From positions 3,248,001 to 3,312,000 of the forward strand of contig NZ_JASTLC010000001.1 of assembly GCF_030499575.1 (NCBI RefSeq): 64,000 bases of DNA, given 5' to 3'. The notes beneath the pieces are model-generated. The model had not been told where the DNA came from and did not search any database. It saw only the letters and a list, made by a program, of their open reading frames with translations. This DNA is from Streptomyces sp. DG2A-72 (GTDB lineage Bacteria > Actinomycetota > Actinomycetes > Streptomycetales > Streptomycetaceae). A program made the position numbers and the translations under genes. Shown piece after piece: positions 10,194 through 20,349 of this stretch (positions are counted from its first letter, which is position 1; every line of letters starts with the position of its first letter).

Positions 10194-11048
10194 TCACAGC
10201 GCCCCAGCGTCCCGCGCCGCATAAACACTCGGGAACAACGGCCGGTAGCCCAGCTCCCGGCGGATACGGTCGGTGGACGTGATCACGAGCCACGGGTCGG
10301 GATCGGTGCGGCTGTACAGCTCCTCGGGTACCTCGACGCCATTGAGCTGGTGCAGCTCGACCGCCGTGACGAGGGCGTCGTCGGCGATGTTGTAGATACG
10401 GCCGGCAATTCCCGGCGCGTGCAGGATGCGCAGCAGCCCTTGGGCGACGTCCGCGTGATGGCCCATCTGGAGCCGCCGGGTCGCCGCCCAGTCCTTGGCC
10501 CACATCAGGGACTGGGCGAGGTGCGGGTCGCCCTCGCCGTAGACGAAGGGGAGCCGGCCGATGCGCACGTCCAGGCCCTCCAGCGCGAGCAGCTTCCGCT
10601 CGGCCTCCGCCTTGGACTCGGGATAGGCGCCCCACATCGACCCGCCGGGCCGGCTCTCGTCGTCCTCGGTGAGCGGGCGCCCGCGTCCGGTGCCGTACAC
10701 CAACCCCGTGCTGACCTGCACGAACCGCTGCACACCGGCAGCCAGCGCGGCACGGCCCAGCTCCACCGCCGCGTCCCGGTTGACCGCCCACGCCTCCTCG
10801 TCCGGCACCCCGCGGAAGGAGGCCGCGACGTTGACGACCGCGTCGACCCCGGCGACGGCCTTGCCGAGCGCCTCCGTGTCCCGCAGATCGCCGACCACGA
10901 CCTCGGCGCCCAGCTCTGCGAAGGGCTCACCCCGCGCCGCGTCCCGTACCAGCACCCGCACCCTCTCCGAGGGCCGGGCCTGCGCCAGCAGCCTCGGCAC
11001 GAAGCGCCGGCCGACCTGTCCCGTCGTACCCGTCACCAGTGTCAACAT
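10194..11048 (-). CDS. NAD(P)-dependent epimerase/dehydratase (extended SDR)
   Basis: A Rossmann-fold oxidoreductase of about 284 residues. The cofactor-binding TGTTGQVGRR (GxxGxxG type) lies at residues 6-15, and the catalytic YPESK (YxxxK) near residue 150. A VGDLRD segment and a C-terminal substrate region complete the extended-SDR pattern. The start ATG at 11048 has GAGGAG seven bases upstream; longer in-frame starts exist but lack this. It is divergent from an XRE-type regulator, which suggests regulator control. The substrate, a nucleotide sugar or a redox metabolite, cannot be told. Confidence 0.88.
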   Translation of the reverse strand: MLTLVTGTTGQVGRRFVPRLLAQARPSERVRVLVRDAARGEPFAELGAEVVVGDLRDTEALGKAVAGVDAVVNVAASFRGVPDEEAWAVNRDAAVELGRAALAAGVQRFVQVSTGLVYGTGRGRPLTEDDESRPGGSMWGAYPESKAEAERKLLALEGLDVRIGRLPFVYGEGDPHLAQSLMWAKDWAATRRLQMGHHADVAQGLLRILHAPGIAGRIYNIADDALVTAVELHQLNGVEVPEELYSRTDPDPWLVITSTDRIRRELGYRPLFPSVYAARDAGAL

Positions 11049-11122
11049 GATCTGCTCCTCACGAACCGGATGCTCTGCTGCCACCACCCTCGGAGAGACA
11101 CGCGCCGGCCGGGAGAGACCCG

Positions 11123-11151
11123 TTGATCAGGGGATCGACAGTCCCTGGATA
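11123..11151 (+). promoter_or_regulatory. Candidate promoter for the XRE regulator gene
   Basis: TTGATC, a 17-base gap, then TGGATA, placed 30 bases before the regulator's GTG start. An inverted repeat CAGGG...CCCTG lies inside the spacer and is a possible operator. Assigned by similarity to the vegetative sigma consensus only. Confidence 0.4.
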
Positions 11152-11180
11152 AGACGGGCGGAGTGCCGCACGCTGGGGGC

Positions 11181-12029
11181 GTGAACCGAGCCGAACTCGC
11201 GGACTTCCTGCGCCGGGGCCGAGCCCGCCTGACCCCGTCGGACGTGGGCCTGGCGCCGGGCGCCCGGCGCCGTACGGCCGGTCTGCGGCGCGAGGAGGTG
11301 ACGCAGCTGGCGGGCATGTCGGTGGACTACTACACGCGCCTGGAGCAGTCCCGGGGACCACGCCCGTCCCGGCAGATGCTGGCGGCGCTGGCCCGTGCCC
11401 TGCGTCTCACCGCCGACGAGCGCGACCATCTGTTCCACCTGGCCGGCGAGGAGCCACCGCGCCGCGAGACGGCGTCGGCGCACGTCGCGCCGGGCCTGAT
11501 GCTGATCCTGGACCGGCTGCATGACACACCGGCGCAGGTGGTGACCGACTGTGGCGAGGTGCTGGCCCAGAACACCATGGCGAGGGCACTGACCCGCGAT
11601 GTGATGTCCCGCCCCCCGGGCGAGCGCAACCTCCTCCGCCTCTACTTCCTGGACCCTGAGGCGTGCACCCTGTTCCCGGAGGAGGACCGGGCCGAGCACG
11701 CACGCGCCCATGTGGCCAATCTGCGTGCGGTGGCCGCCGCCCGTCCCGACGACCCGGAACCCGCCGCGCTGGTCGCCGAGCTCCGTTCGTCGAGCGAGGA
11801 GTTCGCGCGCCTGTGGGACGAACACGAGGTGTCGCTGCGCCACCGGGCGACCAAACGCTTCCTGCACCCTCTGGTCGGCCGGCTGGACCTCGACTGCGAG
11901 GTCCTGCTCAGCCACGAACACCACCAGCTCCTGGTCATCCACACCGCCCGCCCGGGCACGGAGTCCCACGAACGCCTCCAGCTGCTGCGCGTGGTGGGAC
12001 TCCAGGACATGTCGGTGGGCAAGCCCTGA
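11181..12029 (+). CDS. XRE-family transcriptional regulator with MmyB-like ligand domain
   Basis: A 282-residue DNA-binding protein. The N-terminal helix-turn-helix has the Streptomyces pattern AGLRREEVTQLAGMSVDYYTRLEQ (about residues 35-58). The C-terminal ~180 residues match the MmyB-like domain, which binds a small hydrophobic ligand, with typical segments NLLRLYF and DLDCEVL. The start is the GTG at 11181, giving MNRAELADFLRR, the usual N-terminus of the family; an in-frame ATG at 11163 would add six residues. Regulators of this type usually control the divergent oxidoreductase gene beside them, here the dehydrogenase. Confidence 0.9.
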   Translation: MNRAELADFLRRGRARLTPSDVGLAPGARRRTAGLRREEVTQLAGMSVDYYTRLEQSRGPRPSRQMLAALARALRLTADERDHLFHLAGEEPPRRETASAHVAPGLMLILDRLHDTPAQVVTDCGEVLAQNTMARALTRDVMSRPPGERNLLRLYFLDPEACTLFPEEDRAEHARAHVANLRAVAAARPDDPEPAALVAELRSSSEEFARLWDEHEVSLRHRATKRFLHPLVGRLDLDCEVLLSHEHHQLLVIHTARPGTESHERLQLLRVVGLQDMSVGKP

Positions 12030-12128
12030 ACCGGGCCGATGAAAAGACCTACGGCGATGTCAGTCTCCCGGCGTACTCTTGAAATCGCCAGGCCGCCCTT
12101 GTGGCAGGCGAGTCGTATGGAGGAGGAC

Positions 12129-12155
12129 GTGCAGGCCTACAGAGCCGGCCCATGA
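12129..12155 (+). CDS. Eight-codon upstream ORF coupled to phoH
   Basis: GTG CAG GCC TAC AGA GCC GGC CCA TGA, encoding MQAYRAGP. It is preceded directly by the strongest ribosome site in this stretch, AGGAGGAC, while the phoH ATG has none of its own at normal spacing. Its stop overlaps the phoH start as ATGA. This looks like a coupling ORF that delivers ribosomes to phoH. The alternative is that phoH really starts further upstream in frame, at the GTG at 12101. Confidence 0.45.
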   Translation: MQAYRAGP

Positions 12156-13222
12156 CTCAGACACCCACAGCTCACACCCCTGCGCAGGGGCAGGCACGAG
12201 CACGGTTCACCGTTCCCGCCCAGCACCCCATGGTCACCGTCCTGGGGTCCGGCGACGCCCTCCTGCGCGTGATCGAGAAGGCCTTCCCGGCGGCCGACAT
12301 CCACGTCCGGGGCAATGAGATCAACGCGGTCGGCGACGCCGCAGAGGTCGCCCTCGTCCAGCGACTGTTCGACGAGATGATGCTGGTGCTCCGCACCGGA
12401 CAGCCGATGACGGAGGACGCAGTGGAACGCTCGATCGCCATGCTCCGGGCGAGTGAGAACGGGGAGAGCGACGGCGAGGAGACCCCCGCCGAAGTCCTCA
12501 CGCAGAACATCCTCTCCTCCCGCGGCCGCACGATCCGCCCCAAGACCCTCAACCAGAAGCGGTACGTCGACGCGATCGACAAGCACACGATCGTCTTCGG
12601 CATCGGCCCCGCCGGTACCGGCAAGACCTATCTCGCCATGGCCAAGGCAGTGCAGGCCCTGCAGTCCAAGCAGGTCAACCGCATCATCCTGACCAGGCCC
12701 GCGGTCGAGGCGGGCGAGCGTCTCGGCTTCCTGCCGGGCACGCTGTACGAGAAGATCGACCCGTATCTGCGGCCTCTGTATGACGCGCTGCACGACATGC
12801 TCGACCCCGACTCCATCCCGCGGCTCATGGCGGCGGGCACGATCGAGGTCGCGCCGCTGGCGTACATGCGTGGGCGTACGTTGAACGACGCCTTCATCAT
12901 CCTGGACGAGGCCCAGAACACGAGCCCCGAGCAGATGAAGATGTTCCTCACCCGCCTCGGCTTCGACTCGAAGATCGTGATCACGGGTGACGTCACGCAG
13001 GTCGACCTCCCGGACGGCACCAAGTCCGGTCTGCGCCAGGTCCAGGACATCCTGGACGGCGTCCCGGACGTCCACTTCTCCCGGCTCTCGTCCCACGATG
13101 TCGTTCGGCACAAGCTCGTCGGCCGTATCGTCGACGCGTACGAGGAGTACGACAACAAGCACGGCACTCAGAACGGCTCCCACAAGGGCGGCCGGAGCAG
13201 GTCCGGGCACAAGGGGAAGTAG
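12152..13222 (+). CDS. PhoH-family NTPase
   Basis: A 356-residue protein of the PhoH/YbeZ family, a cytoplasmic ATPase thought to work with YbeY in RNA processing or ribosome maturation. It has a KH-like N-terminal region (about 20-110), Walker A GPAGTGKT near residue 153, Walker B IILDEAQN near residue 250, and a basic, low-complexity tail ([13 protein letters not shown]). The ATG at 12152 overlaps the stop of a tiny upstream ORF. ybeY follows 13 bases downstream, and the phoH-ybeY-CNNM order is the widely conserved one. Confidence 0.93.
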   Translation: MTQTPTAHTPAQGQARARFTVPAQHPMVTVLGSGDALLRVIEKAFPAADIHVRGNEINAVGDAAEVALVQRLFDEMMLVLRTGQPMTEDAVERSIAMLRASENGESDGEETPAEVLTQNILSSRGRTIRPKTLNQKRYVDAIDKHTIVFGIGPAGTGKTYLAMAKAVQALQSKQVNRIILTRPAVEAGERLGFLPGTLYEKIDPYLRPLYDALHDMLDPDSIPRLMAAGTIEVAPLAYMRGRTLNDAFIILDEAQNTSPEQMKMFLTRLGFDSKIVITGDVTQVDLPDGTKSGLRQVQDILDGVPDVHFSRLSSHDVVRHKLVGRIVDAYEEYDNKHGTQNGSHKGGRSRSGHKGK

Positions 13223-13235
13223 ACCGAGCAGCACC

Positions 13236-13733
13236 ATGTCGATCGACGTCAACAACGAGTCCGGAACCGAGGTCGACGAGCAGGCGATCCTCGACATCGC
13301 CCGCTACGCGCTCGCGCGGATGCGCATCCACCCGCTCTCCGAGCTCTCGGTGATCGTCGTGGACGCCGAAGCCATGGAGCAGCTGCACATCCAGTGGATG
13401 GACCTGCCGGGCCCGACGGATGTCATGTCCTTCCCGATGGACGAGCTGCGTCCGCCGGCGAAGGACGAGGACGAGCCGCCGCAGGGCCTGCTCGGCGACA
13501 TCGTGCTGTGCCCTGAGGTCGCCGAGAAGCAGGGCAAGGAAGCCGAGACGCAGCACTCCATGGACGAGGAGCTCCAGCTCCTGACCGTCCATGGTGTGCT
13601 GCACCTGCTCGGCTACGACCACGAGGAAGCGGACGAGAAGGCCGAGATGTTCGGTCTCCAGGCGGCGATCGTGGACGGCTGGCGTGCGGAGAAGGGTCTC
13701 ACCGGCCCGTCCCCGGCCCCGACCGTGTCATGA
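13236..13733 (+). CDS. ybeY: Endoribonuclease YbeY (rRNA maturation factor)
   Basis: A 165-residue metal-dependent RNase that acts in 16S rRNA 3'-end maturation and ribosome quality control. The zinc-binding signature [13 protein letters not shown] is near residue 115, and the family's GPTDVMSFP box (usually TDVLSFP) is near residue 65. The ATG at 13236 gives [10 protein letters not shown], the usual actinobacterial N-terminus. The stop overlaps the next gene's ATG (ATGA), so YbeY and the CBS-domain protein are coupled. It lies within the phoH operon. Confidence 0.95.
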   Translation: MSIDVNNESGTEVDEQAILDIARYALARMRIHPLSELSVIVVDAEAMEQLHIQWMDLPGPTDVMSFPMDELRPPAKDEDEPPQGLLGDIVLCPEVAEKQGKEAETQHSMDEELQLLTVHGVLHLLGYDHEEADEKAEMFGLQAAIVDGWRAEKGLTGPSPAPTVS

Positions 13734-15028
13734 GCCCCCCGCTGATCTCCGGCGCCGTCGCGCTGGTCGTCGTCGCCTGGCTCGCCGCGTGCGCGGAGGC
13801 CGGTCTCGCCCGTGTCTCCAGCTTCCGCGCAGAGGAGGCCGTCAAGTCCGGCCGCCGCGGCAGCGAGAAACTCGCCCAGGTCGCCGCCGACCCGACCCGC
13901 TATCTCAATGTCGCGCTGCTGGTGCGCGTCGCCTGCGAGATGGCCGCCGCGGCGATGGTGACGTACGCCTGTCTGAACGAGATCGACAGCACCACCCGGG
14001 CCCTGCTCGCCGCGATCGGCGTCATGGTCCTGGTGTCGTATGTCGCCGTCGGCGTCTCCCCGCGCACCATCGGCCGCCAGCACCCGCTGAACACCGCGAC
14101 GGCGGCGGCGTACGTCCTGCTGCCGCTGGCCCGCGTGATGGGCCCCATCCCGCCCCTGCTGATCCTCATCGGCAACGCGCTCACCCCGGGCAAGGGCTTC
14201 CGACGCGGCCCCTTCGCCTCCGAGGCGGAGCTGCGCGCACTGGTCGACCTCGCCGAGAAGGAGTCCCTGATCGAGGACGAGGAGCGCCGCATGGTGCACT
14301 CCGTCTTCGAGCTGGGCGACACCCTCGTACGGGAGGTCATGGTCCCGCGCACCGACCTGGTCGTCATCGAGCGCTACAAGACCATCCGCCAGGCCCTGAC
14401 GCTGGCGCTGCGCTCCGGTTTCTCGCGGATCCCGGTGACCGGCGAGAGCGAGGACGACGTCGTCGGGATCGTGTATCTGAAGGACCTGGCCCGCAAGACG
14501 CACATCAGCCGGGACGCCGAGTCCGAGCTGGTCTCCACGGCCATGCGGCCCGCCGCCTTCGTGCCCGACACCAAGAACGCCGGCGATCTGCTCCGCGAGA
14601 TGCAGCAGGACCGCAACCACGTCGCCGTCGTCATCGACGAGTACGGCGGCACGGCCGGCATCGTCACCATCGAGGACATCCTCGAGGAGATCGTCGGCGA
14701 GATCACCGACGAGTACGACCGGGAACTCCCGCCCGTGGAGGAGTTGGGCGAGGACCGCTACCGTGTCACCGCCCGCCTCGACATCGGCGACCTCGGCGAC
14801 CTGTACGGCCTGGAGGCGTACGACGACGAGGACGTGGAGACCGTCGGCGGACTGCTGGCGAAGGCGCTGGGCCGCGTTCCGATCGCCGGGGCGTCGTCCG
14901 TCGTCGAACTCCCCGACGGCCGTGAGCTGCGGCTGACCGCGGAGGCCGCGGCGGGGCGCCGGAACAAGATCGTGACGGTGCTGGCGGAGCCGGTGGGCGC
15001 CACGAAGGAAGGGGCGGAAGAGGAGTGA
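13730..15028 (+). CDS. CNNM/CorC-type membrane protein with CBS domains (hemolysin family)
   Basis: A 432-residue membrane protein. An N-terminal CNNM (DUF21) domain with about three or four helices (residues 1-140) is followed by the conserved linker [24 protein letters not shown], two CBS domains (about 205-330) that usually bind adenine nucleotides, and a C-terminal transporter-associated CorC_HlyC domain (about 345-420). The family is involved in magnesium/cobalt efflux; the hemolysin label is historical. It is coupled to ybeY at its 5' end and to the MmcQ-like gene at its 3' end (GTGA overlap), so all are in one operon. Confidence 0.92.
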   Translation: MSPPLISGAVALVVVAWLAACAEAGLARVSSFRAEEAVKSGRRGSEKLAQVAADPTRYLNVALLVRVACEMAAAAMVTYACLNEIDSTTRALLAAIGVMVLVSYVAVGVSPRTIGRQHPLNTATAAAYVLLPLARVMGPIPPLLILIGNALTPGKGFRRGPFASEAELRALVDLAEKESLIEDEERRMVHSVFELGDTLVREVMVPRTDLVVIERYKTIRQALTLALRSGFSRIPVTGESEDDVVGIVYLKDLARKTHISRDAESELVSTAMRPAAFVPDTKNAGDLLREMQQDRNHVAVVIDEYGGTAGIVTIEDILEEIVGEITDEYDRELPPVEELGEDRYRVTARLDIGDLGDLYGLEAYDDEDVETVGGLLAKALGRVPIAGASSVVELPDGRELRLTAEAAAGRRNKIVTVLAEPVGATKEGAEEE

Positions 15029-15384
15029 GCCCCGAGGAGCTGCGCGGCTTCTGCCTGTCCTTCAACGCGGCAGTGGAGGACTTCCCCTTCGCGCCGGACA
15101 TCTCGGTCTTCAAGGTCCTGGGCAAGATGTTCGCCCTGAGCTGGCTGGACTCCCGCCCGCTCACCGTCAACCTCAAGTGCGACCCGGAGGACGCTGTCCG
15201 GCTGCGCGGCGAGTACGAGGGCCTGATCATCCCCGGCTACCACATGAACAAGCGCCACTGGAACACGGTCGCTGTGGACGGCGGTCTCCCGGACCAGCTG
15301 GTCCGCGAGCTCATCGAGGACTCCTACGACCTCGTCGTCGCCGGACTTCCGCGCGCCGAACGCCTCCGCCTGGACCGGGCCTGA
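15025..15384 (+). CDS. MmcQ/YjbR-family protein
   Basis: A 119-residue single-domain protein of the MmcQ/YjbR family, whose fold resembles double-wing DNA-binding proteins. Family traits visible are the VEDFPFAPDISVFKVLGKMFAL segment, the LNVNLKCDPE-like strand (TVNLKCDPE), and the HMNKRHWNTV core near residue 75. It begins at a GTG overlapping the CBS-protein stop. The cellular role is unknown; in this operon it accompanies RNA-processing and ion-transport genes. Confidence 0.85.
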   Translation: MSPEELRGFCLSFNAAVEDFPFAPDISVFKVLGKMFALSWLDSRPLTVNLKCDPEDAVRLRGEYEGLIIPGYHMNKRHWNTVAVDGGLPDQLVRELIEDSYDLVVAGLPRAERLRLDRA

Positions 15385-15407
15385 CGGCCACTTCGTATGC
15401 TCAGGGC

Positions 15408-15758
15408 ATGACCGACAGCGCGCTTGACCCCGAGGACCGCAAGATCGTCACCCTGGCCCGTTCCGCGCGGGCCCGCAACGGTGTGCCCGAGGGGGCGGCC
15501 GTACGGGACGAGACCGGGCGTACGTATGTCGCCGGGACCGTTGCCCTCGATTCGCTGAAGCTGAGCGCGTTGCGGACGGCCGTGGCGATGGCGGTGGCGT
15601 CCGGGGCGACGTCACTGGAGGCCGCGGCCGTGGTCACGGAGGCCGAGTCGGCGTCGGCCGAGGACCGGGCGGCGGTGGCGGATCTCGGCGGGCCGGGGAC
15701 GCCGGTGCTGGTGGCAGGGCCCGACGGCACAGTGCGGATGACTGTGCCCGCAGGCTGA
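15408..15758 (+). CDS. Cytidine-deaminase-fold protein lacking the zinc site
   Basis: A 116-residue protein in the place usually held by a cytidine deaminase-like gene just before era in Streptomyces. The frame follows deaminase order: N-terminal helix (ARSARARNGVPEGAAV), a strand with DETGRTYVAGTV, then the helix SALRTAVAMAVASGAT where active enzymes carry C/H-A-E, and later AAVVTEAE. Neither the C/HAE motif nor a PCxxC motif is present; there is no cysteine in the protein. It should therefore not deaminate cytidine. A TATGCT box ends six bases before the ATG, suggesting a leaderless transcript. Confidence 0.7.
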   Translation: MTDSALDPEDRKIVTLARSARARNGVPEGAAVRDETGRTYVAGTVALDSLKLSALRTAVAMAVASGATSLEAAAVVTEAESASAEDRAAVADLGGPGTPVLVAGPDGTVRMTVPAG

Positions 15759-15968
15759 AAACCGCCCTTTTCAGAGTCGTCCGGAATTCAGCCTTGCCGA
15801 CCCGCGTCCCACACGCATCAATGGGTCCGGTAGTTCCGACGGGCCGTCAGATTCATCCCCCCACCCCCCACCGAGCGTCCCGCACCGCGCGCGTCGACGG
15901 CCCCGCCGGGCTCTCCCAATCCATCCCCACATGGCAATTCCCAGACAGGGAAGGGAGCCGGATTCCCC

Positions 15969-16439
15969 ATGAAACGCATAGCAACGGGTGCGGCACTGAC
16001 GGTCGGGGCCCTCGCGGTCACCGGCCTGGCCTTCGCCCCAGCCGCCCTCGCCGTCACGCCGGAGACGGCGACGCTCACCGCCGACTGCGGCAGCTTCGGC
16101 GGCGGCGAGGCCACACTCACGGCCACGCAGGACGGCACCGCGGCGACCATGACCCTCAAGTCGTCCGCCGTCACCGCGCCGATCGCGCTGGGTGAGGACT
16201 CGATCCAGTCCACCCTCACCCTCGTGAAGGCGGGCGGCGGCACCACCACCTTCACCGCCACGGAGAACCCGGCCATGGCGGCCGGCGACGACGTCCAGGT
16301 CGGTCCGCTCCCCGGAACCGTGGCCTCCGGCGACAGCCTGGAGGCGTTCGGCGGATCGCTGAAGATGTCGGTCCTCGGCATCACCATCACCTGCACGGCG
16401 ACGGGACCGCAGTCACCGGGTCCGTTCGTGTTCGACTGA
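15969..16439 (+). CDS. Small exported protein beside the WxL-like genes
   Basis: A 156-residue protein with a clear signal peptide (MKRIATGAALTVGALAVTGLA..AALA, cleavage near residue 29) and a mature part of Thr/Ser-rich beta strands with only two cysteines, likely one disulfide. The RBS is a GGGAAGGGAG tract upstream of the ATG. I do not recognise a named family, though the composition is like the WxL-type proteins next door. A strong terminator follows 13 bases after the stop, so it is its own transcript. About 210 bases upstream (15759-15968) hold no gene and should contain its promoter. Confidence 0.75.
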   Translation: MKRIATGAALTVGALAVTGLAFAPAALAVTPETATLTADCGSFGGGEATLTATQDGTAATMTLKSSAVTAPIALGEDSIQSTLTLVKAGGGTTTFTATENPAMAAGDDVQVGPLPGTVASGDSLEAFGGSLKMSVLGITITCTATGPQSPGPFVFD

Positions 16440-16452
16440 CAGTCACCTGGCC

Positions 16453-16510
16453 GATGGATCGTCAGTTCCTTGGAGCCACAACGGAACTGACGATCCATCA
16501 GTTCTTTTCT
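16453..16510 (+). terminator. Intrinsic terminator
   Basis: A perfect 17-base-pair stem (GATGGATCGTCAGTTCC at 16453-16469 with its complement at 16483-16499), a 13-base loop, then the T-rich run GTTCTTTTCT. It ends the transcript of the small exported protein and isolates it from the WxL-like gene downstream. It is unusually A/T-rich for this genome. Confidence 0.93.
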
Positions 16511-16617
16511 GCGTCTCCATTGACTTCTCACGCGATCCCCACATCAATGCCCCTCAGCGGGCGCGGGAGTCAGCAGCCGCGCCCGCATCCTCAGCCATAG
16601 CTCAGGAGGGGGCACCC

Positions 16618-17937
16618 ATGGCTACGAGAGCCCGAAGACGCCGCTGGTCATCGCTGCTCGGGGCGACCGCGCTCGCGGTCACCGGGGGCGGCGCACTGGC
16701 CTGTCCGGCCGGCGCCGCGCCCACGAACGTGGACTTCGCCACGCACTGCATCCCGCCCGACATCGCGGGCATCCCGCCGATCGACGGCACCACCACGGCC
16801 AGTGTCGCGGTGGACAACGCCAGTCCGAAGGTCGGCGACACCGTCACCGTCACGTACACGGTCGTCAAGCCCGCCGCCAACAACCCCACCGCCATCGCCC
16901 TGCCGGCCGACATCATGACGCCCACCGGCAAGGTCACCCTCGGCGGGGCGCAGACCGGTGAGGTGACCGTCGCCGGGCCGAAGAAGAACGACCCGGTGCC
17001 CGGCAACGGCGCCTTCCCGTCGTTCTCCATGACCGGCACCTTCAGAGTCACCGCGCCTGGATCGATCACGCTCTCGCCCGGCGACTACAACATCCACACC
17101 AGCTACATCCTCGAACTGGACACGCCCTGCACGGTGATCACCCCGCCCGCGCCGGTCTCCGAGACCATCACCGCGACGGACGGCAACCCCACCAACAACC
17201 GTGCCATCGCGCTGAGTTCGGCCTCCGGCGACCCGGGTGACAGCGTCACCGTCAGCGGCAGCGACTTCACGCCGGGGGCGACGGTCACGCTGGCCGGGCG
17301 GTCCGGGGGCACCCAGACCGCGGACAAGGCCACCGTCACCGCCGGAGCGAACGGCTCCTTCAGCGGATCGCTCGTCGTCAACGACAAGACCACGACCGGT
17401 GTGGTGGCGTACGAGGGGAGTGCGTGGAGCGCGGAGAAGGGGGCCGGGCCCGCCGCGTACGTCGTCAATGACGACACGCCCGTCCCTGACGGAAGTCAGA
17501 AGCTGACGACGACCGTGAAGGCGGGGACGCTGTCCATGTCCCAGGCCGGGGACTCCGTGCAGTTGTCGGCGGTGGACTTCGGCGAGGGCGGGGCCTCCAC
17601 GGGCGCCCTGCAGACCGTCACCGTCGAGGACTTCCGGGGCGGGCCCGCAGGCTGGTCCCTCACCGGCAAGGTCACCGACTTCACCGGGCCCGGCGCCAAG
17701 ATCGACGCCGGGAAGCTGAAGTGGACCCCCGCCTGCGCCACCAAGGCGGGCAGCCCGAGCACGTGCCGGACCGGTTCGTCCGGCACGGTCGGCAGCGCGG
17801 GCGCCACCCTGGCGTCCACCCCCAACGGCACGCTCACCGGCGGTGAGTTCACCGTCGACGCCGGGCTCTCCCTGGACGTACCGGCGTTCACACCTCCGGG
17901 CTCGTACGCCGCAGTGCTCACCCTCACGCTCAGCTGA
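16618..17937 (+). CDS. Exported protein with C-terminal WxL-like domain
   Basis: A 439-residue secreted protein. A signal peptide (MATRARRRRWSSLLGATALAV..PAGAA, cleavage near residue 34) is followed by an Ig-like region (about 50-170), a second beta domain with GDPGDSVTVSGSDFTPGATV (about 200-290), and a C-terminal domain (about 300-439). In that domain the segment VTVEDFRGGPAGWSLTGKVTDF carries a WSL tripeptide, and the end SYAAVLTLTLS matches the close of WxL domains. WxL proteins bind the cell wall non-covalently and are best known from low-GC Gram-positives. The RBS is GGAGGGGG before the ATG. The WxL-partner gene follows after 55 bases. Confidence 0.8.
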   Translation: MATRARRRRWSSLLGATALAVTGGGALACPAGAAPTNVDFATHCIPPDIAGIPPIDGTTTASVAVDNASPKVGDTVTVTYTVVKPAANNPTAIALPADIMTPTGKVTLGGAQTGEVTVAGPKKNDPVPGNGAFPSFSMTGTFRVTAPGSITLSPGDYNIHTSYILELDTPCTVITPPAPVSETITATDGNPTNNRAIALSSASGDPGDSVTVSGSDFTPGATVTLAGRSGGTQTADKATVTAGANGSFSGSLVVNDKTTTGVVAYEGSAWSAEKGAGPAAYVVNDDTPVPDGSQKLTTTVKAGTLSMSQAGDSVQLSAVDFGEGGASTGALQTVTVEDFRGGPAGWSLTGKVTDFTGPGAKIDAGKLKWTPACATKAGSPSTCRTGSSGTVGSAGATLASTPNGTLTGGEFTVDAGLSLDVPAFTPPGSYAAVLTLTLS

Positions 17938-17992
17938 CCGCACGGGCGTCCGCACCCGCCCGTTCACCTCATCCACGTGGGGGTCCGCACCC

Positions 17993-19376
<1,384 letters not shown>

Positions 19377-19394
19377 TCAGGGAGAATGGGCGCC

Positions 19395-20345
19395 ATGAGC
19401 GTGCGTATCCAGTCATCCGAGCCGTCCGAGGCCACCCATCGCGCCGGCTTCGCCTGCTTCGTGGGCCGCCCCAACGCGGGCAAGTCCACCCTTACGAACG
19501 CTCTGGTCGGCCAGAAGGTGGCGATCACCGCGAACCAGCCGCAGACCACGCGGCACACGGTACGGGGCATCGTGCACCGGCCCGACGCCCAGCTGATCCT
19601 GGTCGACACCCCGGGGCTCCACAAGCCGCGCACGCTGCTCGGCCAGCGGCTCAACGACGTCGTACGCACCACCTGGGCCGAGGTCGACGTCATCGGCTTC
19701 TGTCTGCCGGCGAACGAGAAACTCGGCCCCGGTGACCGCTTCATCGCCAAGGAGCTGGCCGGGATCAAGAAGACCCCGAAGGTCGCCATCGTCACGAAGA
19801 CGGACCTCGTCGACTCCAAGACCCTGGCCGAGCAGCTGATCGCGATCGACCAGCTCGGCAAGGAACTCGGCTTCGAGTGGGCGGAGATCGTGCCGGTGTC
19901 CGCGGTCAAGGACAAGCAGGTGGACCTGCTGGCCGACCTGCTCGTCCCGCTCCTGCCGAAGGGCCCCGCCCTCTACCCCGAGGGTGACCTGACCGACGAG
20001 CCCGAGCAGGTCATGATCGCGGAACTGATCCGCGAAGCCGCCCTGGAGGGCGTCCGCGACGAGCTCCCCCACTCCATCGCGGTCGTCGTCGAGGAAATGC
20101 TCCCCCGCGAAGACCGCCCCGCCGACAAACCCCTCCTCGACATCCACGCCTTCGTCTACATCGAGCGCCCCAGCCAGAAGGGCATCATCATCGGCCCCAA
20201 GGGCAAGCGTCTGAAGGAGGTCGGCATCAAGAGCCGCAAGCAGATCGAGGCGCTGCTGGGTACTCCGGTGTTCTTGGACCTGCACGTGAAGGTGGCGAAG
20301 GACTGGCAGCGGGATCCGAAGCAGCTGCGGAAGCTCGGCTTCTGA
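19395..20345 (+). CDS. era: GTPase Era
   Basis: An essential GTPase that binds 16S rRNA near its 3' end and assists 30S assembly. About 316 residues: G1 GRPNAGKST near residue 21, G2/switch region TTRHTVRG, G3 DTPGLHK near residue 70, G4 TKTD near residue 135, and a C-terminal KH domain with GIIIGPKGKRLKEVG near residue 270. The ATG at 19395 is preceded by GGGAG; an in-frame ATG at 19386 overlaps that site and is less likely. In related genomes era directly follows the deaminase-like gene; here about 3.6 kb of exported-protein genes and a PII gene lie between. Confidence 0.97.
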   Translation: MSVRIQSSEPSEATHRAGFACFVGRPNAGKSTLTNALVGQKVAITANQPQTTRHTVRGIVHRPDAQLILVDTPGLHKPRTLLGQRLNDVVRTTWAEVDVIGFCLPANEKLGPGDRFIAKELAGIKKTPKVAIVTKTDLVDSKTLAEQLIAIDQLGKELGFEWAEIVPVSAVKDKQVDLLADLLVPLLPKGPALYPEGDLTDEPEQVMIAELIREAALEGVRDELPHSIAVVVEEMLPREDRPADKPLLDIHAFVYIERPSQKGIIIGPKGKRLKEVGIKSRKQIEALLGTPVFLDLHVKVAKDWQRDPKQLRKLGF

Positions 20346-20349
20346 GCTT

